64,000 nucleotides of DNA from Streptomyces rimosus. Lineage in GTDB: Bacteria > Actinomycetota > Actinomycetes > Streptomycetales > Streptomycetaceae. The notes below the pieces were generated by a model, which saw only the letters and a program-made list of their open reading frames with translations, was not told the DNA's origin and did no database searches. The stretch's first letter is position 1; the number at the start of each line of letters is the position of its first letter. This document shows, piece by piece, positions 1-8,926 of this stretch. The DNA lies in assembly GCF_008704655.1 (NCBI RefSeq), contig NZ_CP023688.1, positions 248,001 to 312,000 of the forward strand, given 5' to 3'. Made by a program: the position numbers and the translations under genes.

Positions 1-1662
1 TACCCGCCCCACCGTGGCGTCCCGCCACTCGCGCATCTGCTCCAGTGGGATCGGCCGCCCGTCGGCGCTGCTCCGCCAGCCCGCGAAGTCCTCGCCCAGG
101 GCCGCGGGCCGGTCCGCCGAGCCGGCGTATAGGTCGTCGTAGACCTGCTGCCAGACCGCCAGCGCCTCGCCGGTGCCCGGCGTGTGCCCGCCCGTGGGGT
201 CGGCGGGCGCGGGATCCGGGCGCGGTACGACATAGCCGACCAGGCCGGGGCCGCGGTCCGCTTCCCGGTGGACGGCCACCGCCGCCTGGGCGACGTCCGG
301 GTGGGCCGCGAGCGCGGCTTCCACCTCGCCCGGCTCGACGCGGAAGCCGCGGATCTTGACCTGGTCGTCGGCGCGGCCGGCGAACTCCAGCCCGCCGGGC
401 CCGCGCCGCACCAGGTCGCCGGTGCGGTACATGCACGCACCGGGCGGGCCGTACGGGCAGGCCACGAAGCGTTCGGCGGTCAGCCCGGGACGGCCCAGGT
501 AGCCACGCGCCAGCCCGGCGCCCGCGACGTACAGCTCCCCCGTCCCGCCGGGCGGCACTTCCCTCAGACGGTCGTCCAGGACGTACAGCGCCAGGTCGGG
601 GATGGCCTCCCCGATGATGCTCGGCGCGCCGGGCCGGGCGATGCCGCGGCCGTAGGCGGCGTAGGTGACGTGCACGGTGGTCTCGGTCGTGCCGTACATG
701 TTGACGATGCGGGGCGCGTCGTCCGGATGCCGGGCGTACCACTCGGCGAGCCGGGCCGGGTCGAACGCCTCGCCGCCGAGGACGACCGTCCGCAGCGTGG
801 TGTCCCGCAGCGGCGCCGGGTGTTCGCGGTCGGCGGCGAGCAGCGCGGCGAAGGCGGTCGGTGTCTGGGACAGGACGGTGACCCGTTCGCGGGCCAGCAG
901 GGCCAGGAACTCGGCGGGCGCGCGGCTGACCCGGTACGGGACGACCACCAGCCGGCCGCCGGTCAGGAGCGCCCCGAAGATCTCCCACACCGAGAAGTCG
1001 AAGGCGTGGGAGTGGAAGAAGGTCCAGGTGTCGTCCGGGCCGAAGCCGAACCAGTGGGCGGTGGAGGTGAGCAGGCGGACGACGTTGCGGTGGCTGATCA
1101 CCACGCCCTTGGGGGTGCCCGTGGAGCCCGAGGTGTGGATGACGTACGCGCAGTCGGACGGGTCCGGCCAGCCGCCGCGGTCGACGGAGGTGAGGGGCAG
1201 GTGCGAGGCGTCGGCCAGCAGCAGCCGGGTGCCGTCGTCGTCGAGCAGGACCACGGGCACGCCGTCCGGACCGGCCTCGGCGGGCAGGCCGCCGCAGACC
1301 TCACGCGACGACAGTACGGCGACGGGCGCGGTGTCGCGCAGCAGGAAAGCGATGCGCTCGGCCGGGTACGCGGGGTCCACCGGCACATAGGCCGCACCGC
1401 ACTTGAGCACCGCCAGGACGGCCACGACCAGGTCCGCGGTGCGGGGGAGCGCCAGCGCCACCTTCCGCCGCGGGCCGGCGCCGCGGCCGAGGAGGACCCG
1501 GGCCAGCCGGTTGGCGGCGTCCTCCACCTCCGCGTACGTCATCCGCACGTCCTCGCACACCACGGCGACGGCGCCGGGCGTCCGGCCCGCCTGCCGGGTG
1601 AACAGCTCGTCCAGCGTCGCGAACGAAAGGTCGCGGGCGGTGCTGCCAGAGGCATCGGCCAC
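1..1662 (-). CDS. Non-ribosomal peptide synthetase, adenylation domain running into N-methyltransferase domain (partial)
   Basis: This NRPS selects and activates an amino acid as its adenylate and, judging by the next domain, N-methylates it. The reading frame is open for 554 codons to the window edge, so the C-terminus is missing. It starts with an A domain and no condensation domain, as in an initiation module. Visible motifs are [11 protein letters not shown] (about residue 174), FDFSVWE (about 219), MYGTTE (about 322), YRTGDLV (about 415) and [14 protein letters not shown] (about 435). From about residue 505 the residues [12 protein letters not shown] and [15 protein letters not shown] match the start of an N-MT domain inserted in A domains. 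The visible specificity residues read D-F-W-S-V-G-M-V-H, close to the threonine code D-F-W-N-I-G-M-V-H; threonine is therefore inferred. The GTG start lies 4 bp after the oxygenase stop with GGAG 8 bases upstream, so the two genes are co-transcribed. Confidence 0.93.
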   Translation of the reverse strand, partial: MADASGSTARDLSFATLDELFTRQAGRTPGAVAVVCEDVRMTYAEVEDAANRLARVLLGRGAGPRRKVALALPRTADLVVAVLAVLKCGAAYVPVDPAYPAERIAFLLRDTAPVAVLSSREVCGGLPAEAGPDGVPVVLLDDDGTRLLLADASHLPLTSVDRGGWPDPSDCAYVIHTSGSTGTPKGVVISHRNVVRLLTSTAHWFGFGPDDTWTFFHSHAFDFSVWEIFGALLTGGRLVVVPYRVSRAPAEFLALLARERVTVLSQTPTAFAALLAADREHPAPLRDTTLRTVVLGGEAFDPARLAEWYARHPDDAPRIVNMYGTTETTVHVTYAAYGRGIARPGAPSIIGEAIPDLALYVLDDRLREVPPGGTGELYVAGAGLARGYLGRPGLTAERFVACPYGPPGACMYRTGDLVRRGPGGLEFAGRADDQVKIRGFRVEPGEVEAALAAHPDVAQAAVAVHREADRGPGLVGYVVPRPDPAPADPTGGHTPGTGEALAVWQQVYDDLYAGSADRPAALGEDFAGWRSSADGRPIPLEQMREWRDATVGRV

Positions 1663-1666
1663 GGGA

Positions 1667-2497
1667 TCAACTCCAGTACTGCAGGGGCTCGCCGGGGCCC
1701 TTGCAGGCGATGAACGCGGCCATGCCGACCCGGTGCCCGCCCCGGGCCGGGGTGACGGCGTGCAGCATCCGGGAGCTGAAGATGACGAGGTCGCCCGCTC
1801 GGGGGCGGATCACGTGGACGGGTGGTTCCACGGTGGCCGGGTCCAGCCCCTCGACCTCCAGGATCGTCCGGGTCTCCGCGCTCGTGGGGTCGCGCCGCCA
1901 CAGCTGGAGGTCGCCGCCCTCCTCGGGCATCTGAAGGTAGACGTTGGCGACCAGCTGCTCGGTCACCCCGGCGATCTCCGGGGCGTCCGTCTCCTGCTCG
2001 ATGTGGTCGTTGTGCGGGTGGAACACCGAGGTCGTCGGATGGAACACGCGCAGGGCGCCGACGAAGCACGGACGGCCGCGCAGGCGCAGCAGGTTGGCGC
2101 CGGACGGCCAGCACTCCTGGAGGAGCAGCCGTAGGTGGTCCACCGGGGACAGATAGGGCGCGAACAGGGCGCGCACCTCGCTGATCGAGGGCAGCGCGGC
2201 GTCGTGGTAGCGGGCGGTCAGTTCCGGGTTCCACGCCGTGTCGATGTGCGGCATGAACACCCGCCCCACCGTGCTCGTGTATTTCTTGTGATAATTCCCC
2301 AGCGCCTTGTGCCGGACGGCTTTCCCGGCCACTTCGCCGGCGATCCGCCGGTCGCAGAAGCCGGGTACATGAATGGCGGCGATCTCGCGGCGGGCCAGCC
2401 GCAGCAGGGAATCCCGGGTCAGTTCGCGGGCGAAGTCACCTTCTCCGGAGGCGGTGGCCGCGACGCGTACGCCGGGGTCCGAGGCAGTCGAAGTCAC
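1667..2497 (-). CDS. 2-oxoglutarate/Fe(II)-dependent oxygenase, probable hydroxylase
   Basis: A 276-residue non-haem iron dioxygenase is predicted, probably tailoring the NRPS product or an amino-acid precursor. The iron-binding triad is visible as H162-N-D164 with distal H246 (in RMLHAVTP). R256, ten residues later, fits the arginine that binds 2-oxoglutarate. Because the HxD aspartate is kept rather than changed to Gly or Ala, hydroxylation is more likely than halogenation. The frame is open upstream to 2800, but a GTG at 2497 with GGAG nine bases upstream gives a normal length for the fold and removes a low-complexity extension. It is the first gene of the oxygenase-NRPS pair. The substrate is not evident from sequence; beta-hydroxylation of a free or carrier-bound amino acid is a reasonable inference. 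Confidence 0.85.
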   Translation of the reverse strand: MTSTASDPGVRVAATASGEGDFARELTRDSLLRLARREIAAIHVPGFCDRRIAGEVAGKAVRHKALGNYHKKYTSTVGRVFMPHIDTAWNPELTARYHDAALPSISEVRALFAPYLSPVDHLRLLLQECWPSGANLLRLRGRPCFVGALRVFHPTTSVFHPHNDHIEQETDAPEIAGVTEQLVANVYLQMPEEGGDLQLWRRDPTSAETRTILEVEGLDPATVEPPVHVIRPRAGDLVIFSSRMLHAVTPARGGHRVGMAAFIACKGPGEPLQYWS

Positions 2498-2556
2498 GTC
2501 GTCACACTCCACTCGACGGTGCACGGCAGGGAGAATTCCGGGCAGCCGCCGGCAGC

Positions 2557-2625
2557 TCACCGCACGACCGCCTCCGGTCCCGTGAACGGGAAAACCGGGG
2601 TGCTGCCGGAGGATATGAGCAACAC
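2557..2625 (-). CDS. Candidate 22-residue leader peptide upstream of the oxygenase
   Basis: A short open frame begins at a GTG with AGGAG close upstream and ends 59 bases before the oxygenase start. It encodes a mildly hydrophobic peptide starting VLLISSGSTP and ending GPEAVVR. It lies in a 364-bp leader between the divergent-looking end of the next gene and the oxygenase. No clear alternative hairpins or regulatory amino-acid run were identified. It could be a translated leader or chance; the call rests on the ribosome site and position alone. Confidence 0.25.
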   Translation of the reverse strand: MLLISSGSTPVFPFTGPEAVVR

Positions 2626-2861
2626 TCCGCTCCTTTCCGCTCCCGGCCGCGCGCACACCGCTTCCGGGTACCGCGGGCACGTCCGGGACCAGACTCCCTC
2701 GCCGCGCCGCCCGCCACACCACACTCGGGCCCGTCCCGTCCCATTGAGGGAACGCGCGAGCCCGCCATGGACGGGTGCCGGTGGAAGGACCTTCCGACAA
2801 ACTGCGGAAATGAAGGAAAGCCCGGAAAGGCGCGACCAGCCGGTTCTTTCTCCGGCGCGCC

Positions 2862-4490
2862 TCAGCCGGTACCGCTGGGCACCACGCAGTCGGCCGGCTG
2901 CGGCTTCTTCTCCGGCCAGCCCAGTCCGACGAACGCCACTCGCCGGGTGGCCGGGTCCAGCCTCACCACGGCCACCGGTTTGTCGTAGGCGTTGCCCCCG
3001 TTGGTCAGGCATATCCAGCCGCTGGTGCCCTTCACCCGGTACCGGGCCTCCAGGCGCGGCCACTGGGCGGCGACGCGGGTCCGTGTCGGCACCGTGCCGG
3101 CGGCCTGGGAGTTGGCCAGGAAGACGGCGGCGGCGATGGCGCGTACGCCGTCGTGGACCAGCATCGTCCGGGAATCCTCCAGGTCCACGTCCCCGATGTC
3201 ACCCGCGTCCTGCCGCCGGATCAGGCCCTTCAGTTCCCGCAACTCCTTCTGTGGTTCCGTCAGGTACGCCGGCCGGTCCCCGGCCGCCGGTGCCCGGTCC
3301 GTGCGCGCTCGCTGCTCCTTCTCCCACTGGCGCAGGGACGCGTTCCAGGCGTCCGGGTGGCCGGGGGCCGCGTACTGCACGGTGATCGTGGAACCGCCCC
3401 CGTCGTCACCCCGCAGTTTCTCCCAGTCGGCCGCGCTCAGGTAGCGGTCCAGCGTCGCCGCGCCCGACCCGCTGACGATCGTGTATTTCTTTCCGTGGCA
3501 CGGCACCTCGGCCAGTTTCAGGGCGAACAGCCGCAGATGGACCGGACGCCCCGCGAAATAGACGACTTTCGCGTCGGATTCGCAGATGTTGTGCCCGATC
3601 AGCGTGAAGTCGTTTCCGGTGTCGCCCGGATCGTTGATGCCGGGCGAGGTGAACACCTGGTCCTTCGGTCCTGGCGGGCCCGGTTCCGGCCGGCTGAACG
3701 CCTTGGCGAGCGACTCGTCGTAGATGTCGTTCGGTCGCATGTCCTTGACCAGGACGGTTTCCGCGTCCCTGAGCCCGCCGTGGAAATCGGCGAGCGCGGC
3801 CGCCTGCTGCCGGTTGGTGGGAACGATCCGGGCCAGCCCCGGAAACTTCAGCCTGTTGCCCCCGTTGTCGGCATTGGCGATCTCGTCGGCGCTGACCCGG
3901 CTGGCGAGCACCGGGATGTGGAGTTCATTGGTCAGCCGGTCGATGGCCGCCTTGGTATTGCCGAGGCTGAGGTTGAACCCGGTGACGGCCCGCAGGTTGT
4001 CGCGCCGGGAATCCGCCATCGCGGCGAGCCGGTCCACCACCTTGTCCTGCTGGGCGTAATCGGCGCCGGGATTGGCCAGCACCAGCCGCAACAGGGGCTT
4101 GTTCTCCGTACGGTTGGCCCGCCACTGCGCCAGATAGGCGCCCTGCAATTCGCTGCGGAGCTGTTTGCGTTCGGCGGCTGACTTCGGTTGCAGGGGCAGC
4201 ATCATCGCGATGGTGACAAGGTCCCGTTCCTGCTCGGAGATACGTTTGTTCTCCGCGCCGATCGCGCGAGCCACCTCCCGGATCTCCCCGGTCCCGAAGT
4301 CGTAGCCGGAGCCGCTGACGCCGACGCATTCACCGGCGCTCCGCTCGACCCCTTCCGCACAGTATTCGGGCGCGCCGATCCGCCCCGGAAGGATGAGGGC
4401 GAGAGGGACGACGACGGCCAGTACGACGAGCACCGTGCAGACCTTGCGGATCAAGGTGGCCCAGAACGTGTTGTAAAGCCAGTTCAGCAC
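2862..4490 (-). CDS. Membrane-anchored periplasmic-binding-protein-fold sensor-like protein
   Basis: This 542-residue protein has one N-terminal transmembrane segment (about residues 15-36), and the rest is predicted to be outside the cell. The region from about 70 to 330 reads like a type 1 periplasmic-binding fold: runs such as TIAMMLPL, IPVLASRVSADEI and IVPTNRQQAAAL recall branched-chain amino-acid binding proteins. The C-terminal part (about 330-540) has an additional mixed alpha/beta domain with several cysteines (for example NICES, PCHGK, WICLTN). There is no transport permease nearby. It sits 21 bp downstream of a large P-loop NTPase on the same strand, suggesting that the two form an inside-outside signalling or conflict module. 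The function is not known. Close relatives in Streptomyces are usually annotated as ABC substrate-binding proteins on fold alone. Confidence 0.75.
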   Translation of the reverse strand: MLNWLYNTFWATLIRKVCTVLVVLAVVVPLALILPGRIGAPEYCAEGVERSAGECVGVSGSGYDFGTGEIREVARAIGAENKRISEQERDLVTIAMMLPLQPKSAAERKQLRSELQGAYLAQWRANRTENKPLLRLVLANPGADYAQQDKVVDRLAAMADSRRDNLRAVTGFNLSLGNTKAAIDRLTNELHIPVLASRVSADEIANADNGGNRLKFPGLARIVPTNRQQAAALADFHGGLRDAETVLVKDMRPNDIYDESLAKAFSRPEPGPPGPKDQVFTSPGINDPGDTGNDFTLIGHNICESDAKVVYFAGRPVHLRLFALKLAEVPCHGKKYTIVSGSGAATLDRYLSAADWEKLRGDDGGGSTITVQYAAPGHPDAWNASLRQWEKEQRARTDRAPAAGDRPAYLTEPQKELRELKGLIRRQDAGDIGDVDLEDSRTMLVHDGVRAIAAAVFLANSQAAGTVPTRTRVAAQWPRLEARYRVKGTSGWICLTNGGNAYDKPVAVVRLDPATRRVAFVGLGWPEKKPQPADCVVPSGTG

Positions 4491-4511
4491 CGCCGCACCC
4501 TCCCCTGTCAG

Positions 4512-6680
4512 CTAGCCGATGTGTCTCGTGCACGTACACGGTCTGAGCGGCTGCTTGCCGGCGAGCCGGTCGCTGAAGTCGCGGGCCGTGTGCGTCAGCG
4601 TCCCCGCCCCGGCCTCGGGCTCCTCCCCCAGCCGTTCCAGCAGCTTGGGCAGGGTGTCGGTCACGGCGTCGTCGAGGGTCTGCGTACGGTCCTCGCAGAG
4701 CCGTACGGCGTGCAGCAGCCGGTCGATGCGCTTGCGCCGCACGTCTCCGGCGATCTCCGCGTCGCCCAGGGCGCGGGCCCGCCGGTCGTCGGGGCCGCCC
4801 AGCAGCGGCGCCTCCCCGATGGCCAGCAGTTCTTCGCACCACTGCCGCGCACTGCGGGTGAGGAACGTGCGGTCGAGGTAGTCCGTGACCGTATCGGCGT
4901 CGCCGGCGGCGGCAAGGTGGTGGTGCATGGCGTGGGCGGCGGCCGAGCCGAAATGCTCGTCGGTGGCCGCTTCGTCCAGGGCCCGGTAGTGGTCGCGCAG
5001 CAGCAGGTGGTCGCCGCGCCAGGCCGCGCCGTCCGGCCGCAGGCGGTGGAGGCGCCGCATGAGCAGGCGGCGCAGGCCGAGGTCCCCGATGAAGTGGCGG
5101 GGGCAGTGCGGCCAGCCGCTGTCGCCGAGCAGTTCCGCGATCCGGTACGCCGACAGGCGCTCGTCCCGGCCCGCCTGCACCTCACGCATCAGGACCTGCG
5201 CGCATGCGGTGTCGTGTGCCACCGACAGATGGCTGAGCAGGTCGAGCCAGTGGCCGCGCTGTTCGGGCGGCAGGTCCTCCGGCGGCTGCCGGCTGATCAG
5301 CTCGTCCAGCAGGAGGTCCGCCACCGGGCGGCCCTCCGCTTCCTCGCCCGCGCGCACCCGGGCGTCCAGCAGGGCCCAGTCGGTGCCGTCGTCGGGCTCC
5401 CGGAACGACAGGGACGCGGTCGCCTCGCCCAGCCGGGACACGAACAGCGGGCGCCCGCCGCTCAGCCGGTGGATACCGCTGTCGATACGGAACCGGGCGG
5501 CGTTGGCGGCCCCCTCCTGCCGCATCTGCAAGCGGGCGGTCTCGCGCGACTGCTGGTCCCGGGTCAGCACCGGCATCCGCACGAGGAGGACGCCCCGCGA
5601 CAGCGGGGTGAGGCCGGGCACGCCGCCGGCCGGGCGGCTCCACTGCGGCAGTCCGCCGTCGGTGGGCCGCCAGCTCACCGGCGCGTCGTCGCCCGTGCCA
5701 GCGGGGTCCCCGGCGTGGTACAGGAACCGTCCGCCGTCCGCGCGCCGGGCGGTCGCCATGACGACCAGCCGGTCGTACAGCCCCCGCTCCCGGTCCTCCA
5801 GTACGGGCTTCAGCAGCCGCCTGCCCAGGGCGTTGTCCGCGTGGTCCAGCAGCAGGGCCGGGCGGCCCGCGCGGGAGAGACGGCCGAGAAGCGATACGTA
5901 CGCGGCCTCGAGGTCCGCCCGCAGCGCGCGGAACAGGAAGCCCTCCGCGACCTCGCGCGCCTCGCCGCCCTGCTGGAAGTGCGAGGCCAGCGAATGCAGC
6001 CCCAGCTTGGGGTGGCCGCCGGCGCCGGTGTACTCGCCGTAGCACGCCGCCAGCACGGCCTTGCCCTCCTGGGAGGTACGGGCGAGCAGTTCGTCGAGCA
6101 CGGCGTTGATGAACGGTACGGCCCCGGGGTGGGCCACCAGCCCGGCGACGACGCCGGCGTAGGCCCGGCCCGCCCGGTTCAGCACGCCGCGCCAGAAGGA
6201 GCCGCGCGGCAGCAGTTCGTCGTGCCGCTGCACCTCGCTGACCAGGGTGGCCGTGTCGGCGAGCGGATCGCTGGCCGCGACCGCCGCCAGCCCCGCGTAC
6301 AGGCGCGGTGTGGCGACCGGCCCGCCGTCGCCCTGCCACGCGCCGAACTGCCGGGCCACCTCGCGCAACACCTCGGTTGTCACCGAACGGGTCCGCGCCT
6401 GCTGCTCCGCCTGCTCCCGGTACATGGTGAGGTCGCAGTCCACGTGCGCCGTCGGCACATGGCGGCCGAACTCGCCGCGCACGCACCGCAGAAGCCGCCC
6501 CTTGCCCATGCCGGGGCCGCCGACGAGCAGGACCACGGGCAGGTCCGGGCCGTAGAGCGGCTTCCGGTTGCGCCCGGCGCGGGTCTTGCCCAGCAGCCGG
6601 GCCAGCAAGCCGTCGTCATCGAGCAGCTTGTCGAATCCGAGATCGTCAGGCACGGGCCCCCCGAGGCGTCCTGTCCGCAC
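4512..6680 (-). CDS. Large P-loop NTPase, partner of the membrane PBP-fold protein
   Basis: This is a 722-residue cytoplasmic ATPase or GTPase-like protein without a visible membrane segment. A Walker A-type loop GGPGMGKG lies at residues 54-61; the usual Ser/Thr after the lysine is Gly. A Walker B-like LLLDHAD follows near 278. The remainder is helical and Arg/Leu-rich and resembles STAND or AAA-type regulators rather than a transporter ATPase. The start is a GTG at 6680. A second in-frame GTG at 6650 is nearly as good, since neither has a strong ribosome site. It is transcribed first, with the PBP-fold gene 21 bp behind, so co-expression is likely. The biological role is unknown; signal transduction from the extracellular PBP domain or abortive defence are both only inferences. 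Confidence 0.72.
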   Translation of the reverse strand: MRTGRLGGPVPDDLGFDKLLDDDGLLARLLGKTRAGRNRKPLYGPDLPVVLLVGGPGMGKGRLLRCVRGEFGRHVPTAHVDCDLTMYREQAEQQARTRSVTTEVLREVARQFGAWQGDGGPVATPRLYAGLAAVAASDPLADTATLVSEVQRHDELLPRGSFWRGVLNRAGRAYAGVVAGLVAHPGAVPFINAVLDELLARTSQEGKAVLAACYGEYTGAGGHPKLGLHSLASHFQQGGEAREVAEGFLFRALRADLEAAYVSLLGRLSRAGRPALLLDHADNALGRRLLKPVLEDRERGLYDRLVVMATARRADGGRFLYHAGDPAGTGDDAPVSWRPTDGGLPQWSRPAGGVPGLTPLSRGVLLVRMPVLTRDQQSRETARLQMRQEGAANAARFRIDSGIHRLSGGRPLFVSRLGEATASLSFREPDDGTDWALLDARVRAGEEAEGRPVADLLLDELISRQPPEDLPPEQRGHWLDLLSHLSVAHDTACAQVLMREVQAGRDERLSAYRIAELLGDSGWPHCPRHFIGDLGLRRLLMRRLHRLRPDGAAWRGDHLLLRDHYRALDEAATDEHFGSAAAHAMHHHLAAAGDADTVTDYLDRTFLTRSARQWCEELLAIGEAPLLGGPDDRRARALGDAEIAGDVRRKRIDRLLHAVRLCEDRTQTLDDAVTDTLPKLLERLGEEPEAGAGTLTHTARDFSDRLAGKQPLRPCTCTRHIG

Positions 6681-6770
6681 CGCTGTGATGACACGTCAGA
6701 TTAGTGCAGCACTCCGGGCTTTAGGGAGAGATTCGCCCGGCCGAAACCGCGGCCGGGACCCGCCCCTCGG

Positions 6771-7253
6771 TCACTCCTCTTCGGCCTCGCCCTCGGCGCG
6801 GGTACGGCCGACCAGCCGCTCGTAGCGCTGCCGGGCGGCCTGCGGGGTGCCCAGCCCCAGGCCGAAGGCCACGTCGGGCCAGGTCATGCCGCGCCCGCGC
6901 GCCATCCGCAGCAGTCCGGCCTCCAGCTCGTCCAGCTCTCCGCGCACCAGCGGCAGCAGGCTCAGCGCCGCGGTGATGTCCGCCCGGTCCACCTCCGGTT
7001 CGCCCTCGTCCCGCCGCGCCGCCCCGCTCATCAGGAACGCCACCAGCCGGACGGCTTCGTGCGGCGCGAGAACCGTCGGGTGCACCTGCCGCGCGCGCTG
7101 TGCGTCGGTCGCCGCGTGCCGCTCCGCGATCCGGAACAGCGACGCATGCACCCGCTGCGCACGCGCCTGTTGCGGGTCCGGCAGCTCGAAGGGGTCCGTG
7201 CCGGGCGCATTGCCCTGGTCGGAGGTTTCCGGGGTTTCGGGTGTGGAGGACAT
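6771..7253 (-). CDS. Small HTH DNA-binding protein
   Basis: This is a 160-residue protein of the kind annotated in Streptomyces as a DNA-binding protein. The C-terminal third contains GMTWPDVAFGLGLGTPQAARQRYERL, in which a helix-turn-helix-like pattern can be seen: a helix with TWPDVA, a turn at GLGLG, then AARQRYERL. The N-terminus is acidic and low-complexity. The frame is open to a TTG at 7289, but that TTG is part of a TTGACA box, so the ATG at 7253 is preferred although it has no Shine-Dalgarno sequence. Its stop lies 90 bp before the NTPase start on the same strand, so it may belong to the same transcriptional unit. The motif given here spans residues 125-150; the target is not known. 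Confidence 0.65.
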   Translation of the reverse strand: MSSTPETPETSDQGNAPGTDPFELPDPQQARAQRVHASLFRIAERHAATDAQRARQVHPTVLAPHEAVRLVAFLMSGAARRDEGEPEVDRADITAALSLLPLVRGELDELEAGLLRMARGRGMTWPDVAFGLGLGTPQAARQRYERLVGRTRAEGEAEEE

Positions 7254-7289
7254 GCGTTGAGCATGGGGCCCGGCACAGATCACTGTCAA
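7254..7289 (-). promoter_or_regulatory. Candidate promoter for a leaderless HTH-gene transcript
   Basis: On the minus strand a perfect TTGACA (7289-7284) is followed after 18 bases by CATGCT (7265-7260), a weak -10. Initiation about seven bases further on would fall at or next to the ATG at 7253, which lacks a ribosome site. A leaderless transcript would fit; the -10 match is poor, so this is tentative. Confidence 0.35.
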
Positions 7290-7603
7290 CGATTTATTGT
7301 GAACACTTTGTTTGCTTCTCGTCCCGCAGCGAAGAGAGATGCCAGCGCCGCCAGGGGCCCGGCGGAGTGCCCGGGTGGCTGAGGAAGAAGTGATATGTAC
7401 CGGTATCGGACAGATTCGCGCTGCGGGCTTTCTGCGCTTCCGGGAGGAAATCCGGCAGAGATCGTCACCCGGCCCGGGAAAGCTCGTGGTGGGCGTCGGC
7501 GGCTTCGCCCGGCGGGGCTCCTAACGTCCCAGGCGATGGGCGGCAGCGCGGTACGGCAACCGGGCTGTGCCGGACATCCCGCCCCTGGCGTCTTGGAGGA
7601 TCC
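7290..7603. other. Divergent intergenic region, no gene seen
   Basis: This stretch separates the HTH gene from the hemopexin gene. The part next to the TTGACA box is the most AT-rich in the neighbourhood (around 7290-7320) and probably holds the promoter of the plus-strand gene. No convincing coding frame or hairpin was found. A strong GGAGGA ribosome site (7595-7600) serves the hemopexin gene. Confidence 0.5.
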
Positions 7604-8707
7604 ATGACGATCCAGGCCACCTTCAACCGCTCCCAGCTCAAGTGGGACACGTACATGTTCCTGGGTGATCAGTACCTGCTCTACAGCCTCACCGACAACG
7701 TCGTGCGCGTCGGCCCCCGGGCCATCAGCACGGGCTGGCCGGGCCTGCAGGACACCCAGTTCGCCACCGCCATCGACGCGGCCGTCCCGTTCTCGTGGCG
7801 CCTCAACCCCATGGCGATGGACCTGCCGATCGAGAAGGACTACCTCTACATCTTCCGGGGCGACCAGTACGTGCGCTACGACGTGGCGAACGAGCAGATC
7901 CTCTACGGCCCCCTGGAAATCGCCCCGCTGTGGCCGGGCATGAAGGACGCCGGGTTCGAGCGCGACCTCGACGCCGCGTTCCTGGATCAGCAAGACGTCC
8001 CCTTCGGGACCGTGGACACGTACTACTTCTTCAAGGGTGACAAGTTCGTCACCTACGACGCCCTCACGGACCGGGTCAGCGGCGGCCCCTACAGCATCGC
8101 CGCCAAGTGGCCCGGGCTGAAGGAGGCCGGGCTCGACCGGGACCTCGACGCGGTGGTCTACCAGATCATCCCGCCCGCGGTGCTGGCCGGGACCAAACGC
8201 CGGCTGTGCTACTTCGTCAAGGGCGACCAGGTGCTCCAGTTCGACCTCGACGAGTGGAAGCCGCTGAGCGGCGCCCGCGGCATCTCCGACATGTGGCCCG
8301 GCCTCAAGGGCACCGAGTTCACCGCCGCCACGCCCGCCCCGGCCTACCCGCCGGTCAAGGCACGCGCCGACTTCCGGATCACCTTCGTCAACGACGGCGA
8401 ATACGAACCCGAGCCCTACGGCTCGATCCGGCTGGACCTCAAGGACGGCAGCCACTTCCGGATCTGGACCCAGAAGAACCAGGGAAACTCCACCCCGACC
8501 CGCAACAGCGCGGCCCCGTCCATGAACCTGCCCTTCACCGCGAACGACATCGCCAAGGTCGGCTTCTGGGTCGACGAATACGACCTGACCAGCGGCGACG
8601 ACTTCCTCGCCCGCGACACCAAGGACTTCACCGGCAACGGCTCCTACACCGTGAGCAGCGACGACGGACACGTCACCGTCGACATCACCATCACCCCGGC
8701 GAGCTGA
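7604..8707 (+). CDS. Hemopexin-repeat protein
   Basis: This 367-residue protein is built mainly of four hemopexin-type repeats, a four-bladed beta-propeller fold that binds haem, metal or proteins in other systems. Repeat hallmarks are DTYMFLGDQYLLY, DYLYIFRGDQYVRYD, DTYYFFKGDKFVTYD and LCYFVKGDQVLQFD, each followed by a WPG motif (GWPGL, LWPGM, KWPGL, MWPGL). The last about 100 residues form a separate beta-rich domain (DFRITFVNDGEYEP to the end). No signal peptide is visible, so it is either cytoplasmic or exported by another route. GGAGGA four bases before the ATG fixes the start. It appears monocistronic and converges on the PP2C gene. Bacterial hemopexin proteins are uncommon and some are linked to insecticidal loci; no toxin gene is adjacent here. 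Confidence 0.88.
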   Translation: MTIQATFNRSQLKWDTYMFLGDQYLLYSLTDNVVRVGPRAISTGWPGLQDTQFATAIDAAVPFSWRLNPMAMDLPIEKDYLYIFRGDQYVRYDVANEQILYGPLEIAPLWPGMKDAGFERDLDAAFLDQQDVPFGTVDTYYFFKGDKFVTYDALTDRVSGGPYSIAAKWPGLKEAGLDRDLDAVVYQIIPPAVLAGTKRRLCYFVKGDQVLQFDLDEWKPLSGARGISDMWPGLKGTEFTAATPAPAYPPVKARADFRITFVNDGEYEPEPYGSIRLDLKDGSHFRIWTQKNQGNSTPTRNSAAPSMNLPFTANDIAKVGFWVDEYDLTSGDDFLARDTKDFTGNGSYTVSSDDGHVTVDITITPAS

Positions 8708-8847
8708 ACCACGCCTGGCCGGTCCCCGCCGTGGGGTGCTCACGGTGGGAACCGGCCTTGCGCTCTCCGGCCTCCGCTGCTGGAGGGGGCGGACCGGGGC
8801 GCCGTCGTCACCGGCCTTTTACCGCCGAACGACCCCGGCCCGCCTGG

Positions 8848-8877
8848 GCCTCGTTCTTCTTCCCCGAGGAACGAGGC
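8848..8877. terminator. Bidirectional hairpin between convergent genes
   Basis: A perfect 9-bp stem GCCTCGTTC/GAACGAGGC with a 12-base loop lies between the hemopexin gene and the convergent PAS-PP2C gene. There is no clear T tract, as is common for Streptomyces terminators. Confidence 0.55.
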
Positions 8878-8926
8878 GAGTCGATACTGCCCGCCGCGGA
8901 TGCCGCCATGCACACCGTGGCGACGA

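Noticed and set aside
184..1713. Long plus-strand frame opposite the NRPS
   Set aside because: Composition is a shadow of the adenylation domain on the other strand (Val/Gly/Asp/His-rich, no domain); the minus strand has clear NRPS motifs.
1667..2497. Possible Fe/2OG halogenase
   Set aside because: Halogenases of this fold replace the HxD aspartate by Gly or Ala; H162-N-D164 retains it.
4188..6704. 838-codon plus-strand frame
   Set aside because: Shadow of the NTPase gene; Gln/Arg/Val-rich with no recognisable fold.
7286..8743. 485-codon minus-strand frame across the hemopexin gene
   Set aside because: Shadow of the hemopexin gene; the plus strand has a strong ribosome site and four repeat motifs.
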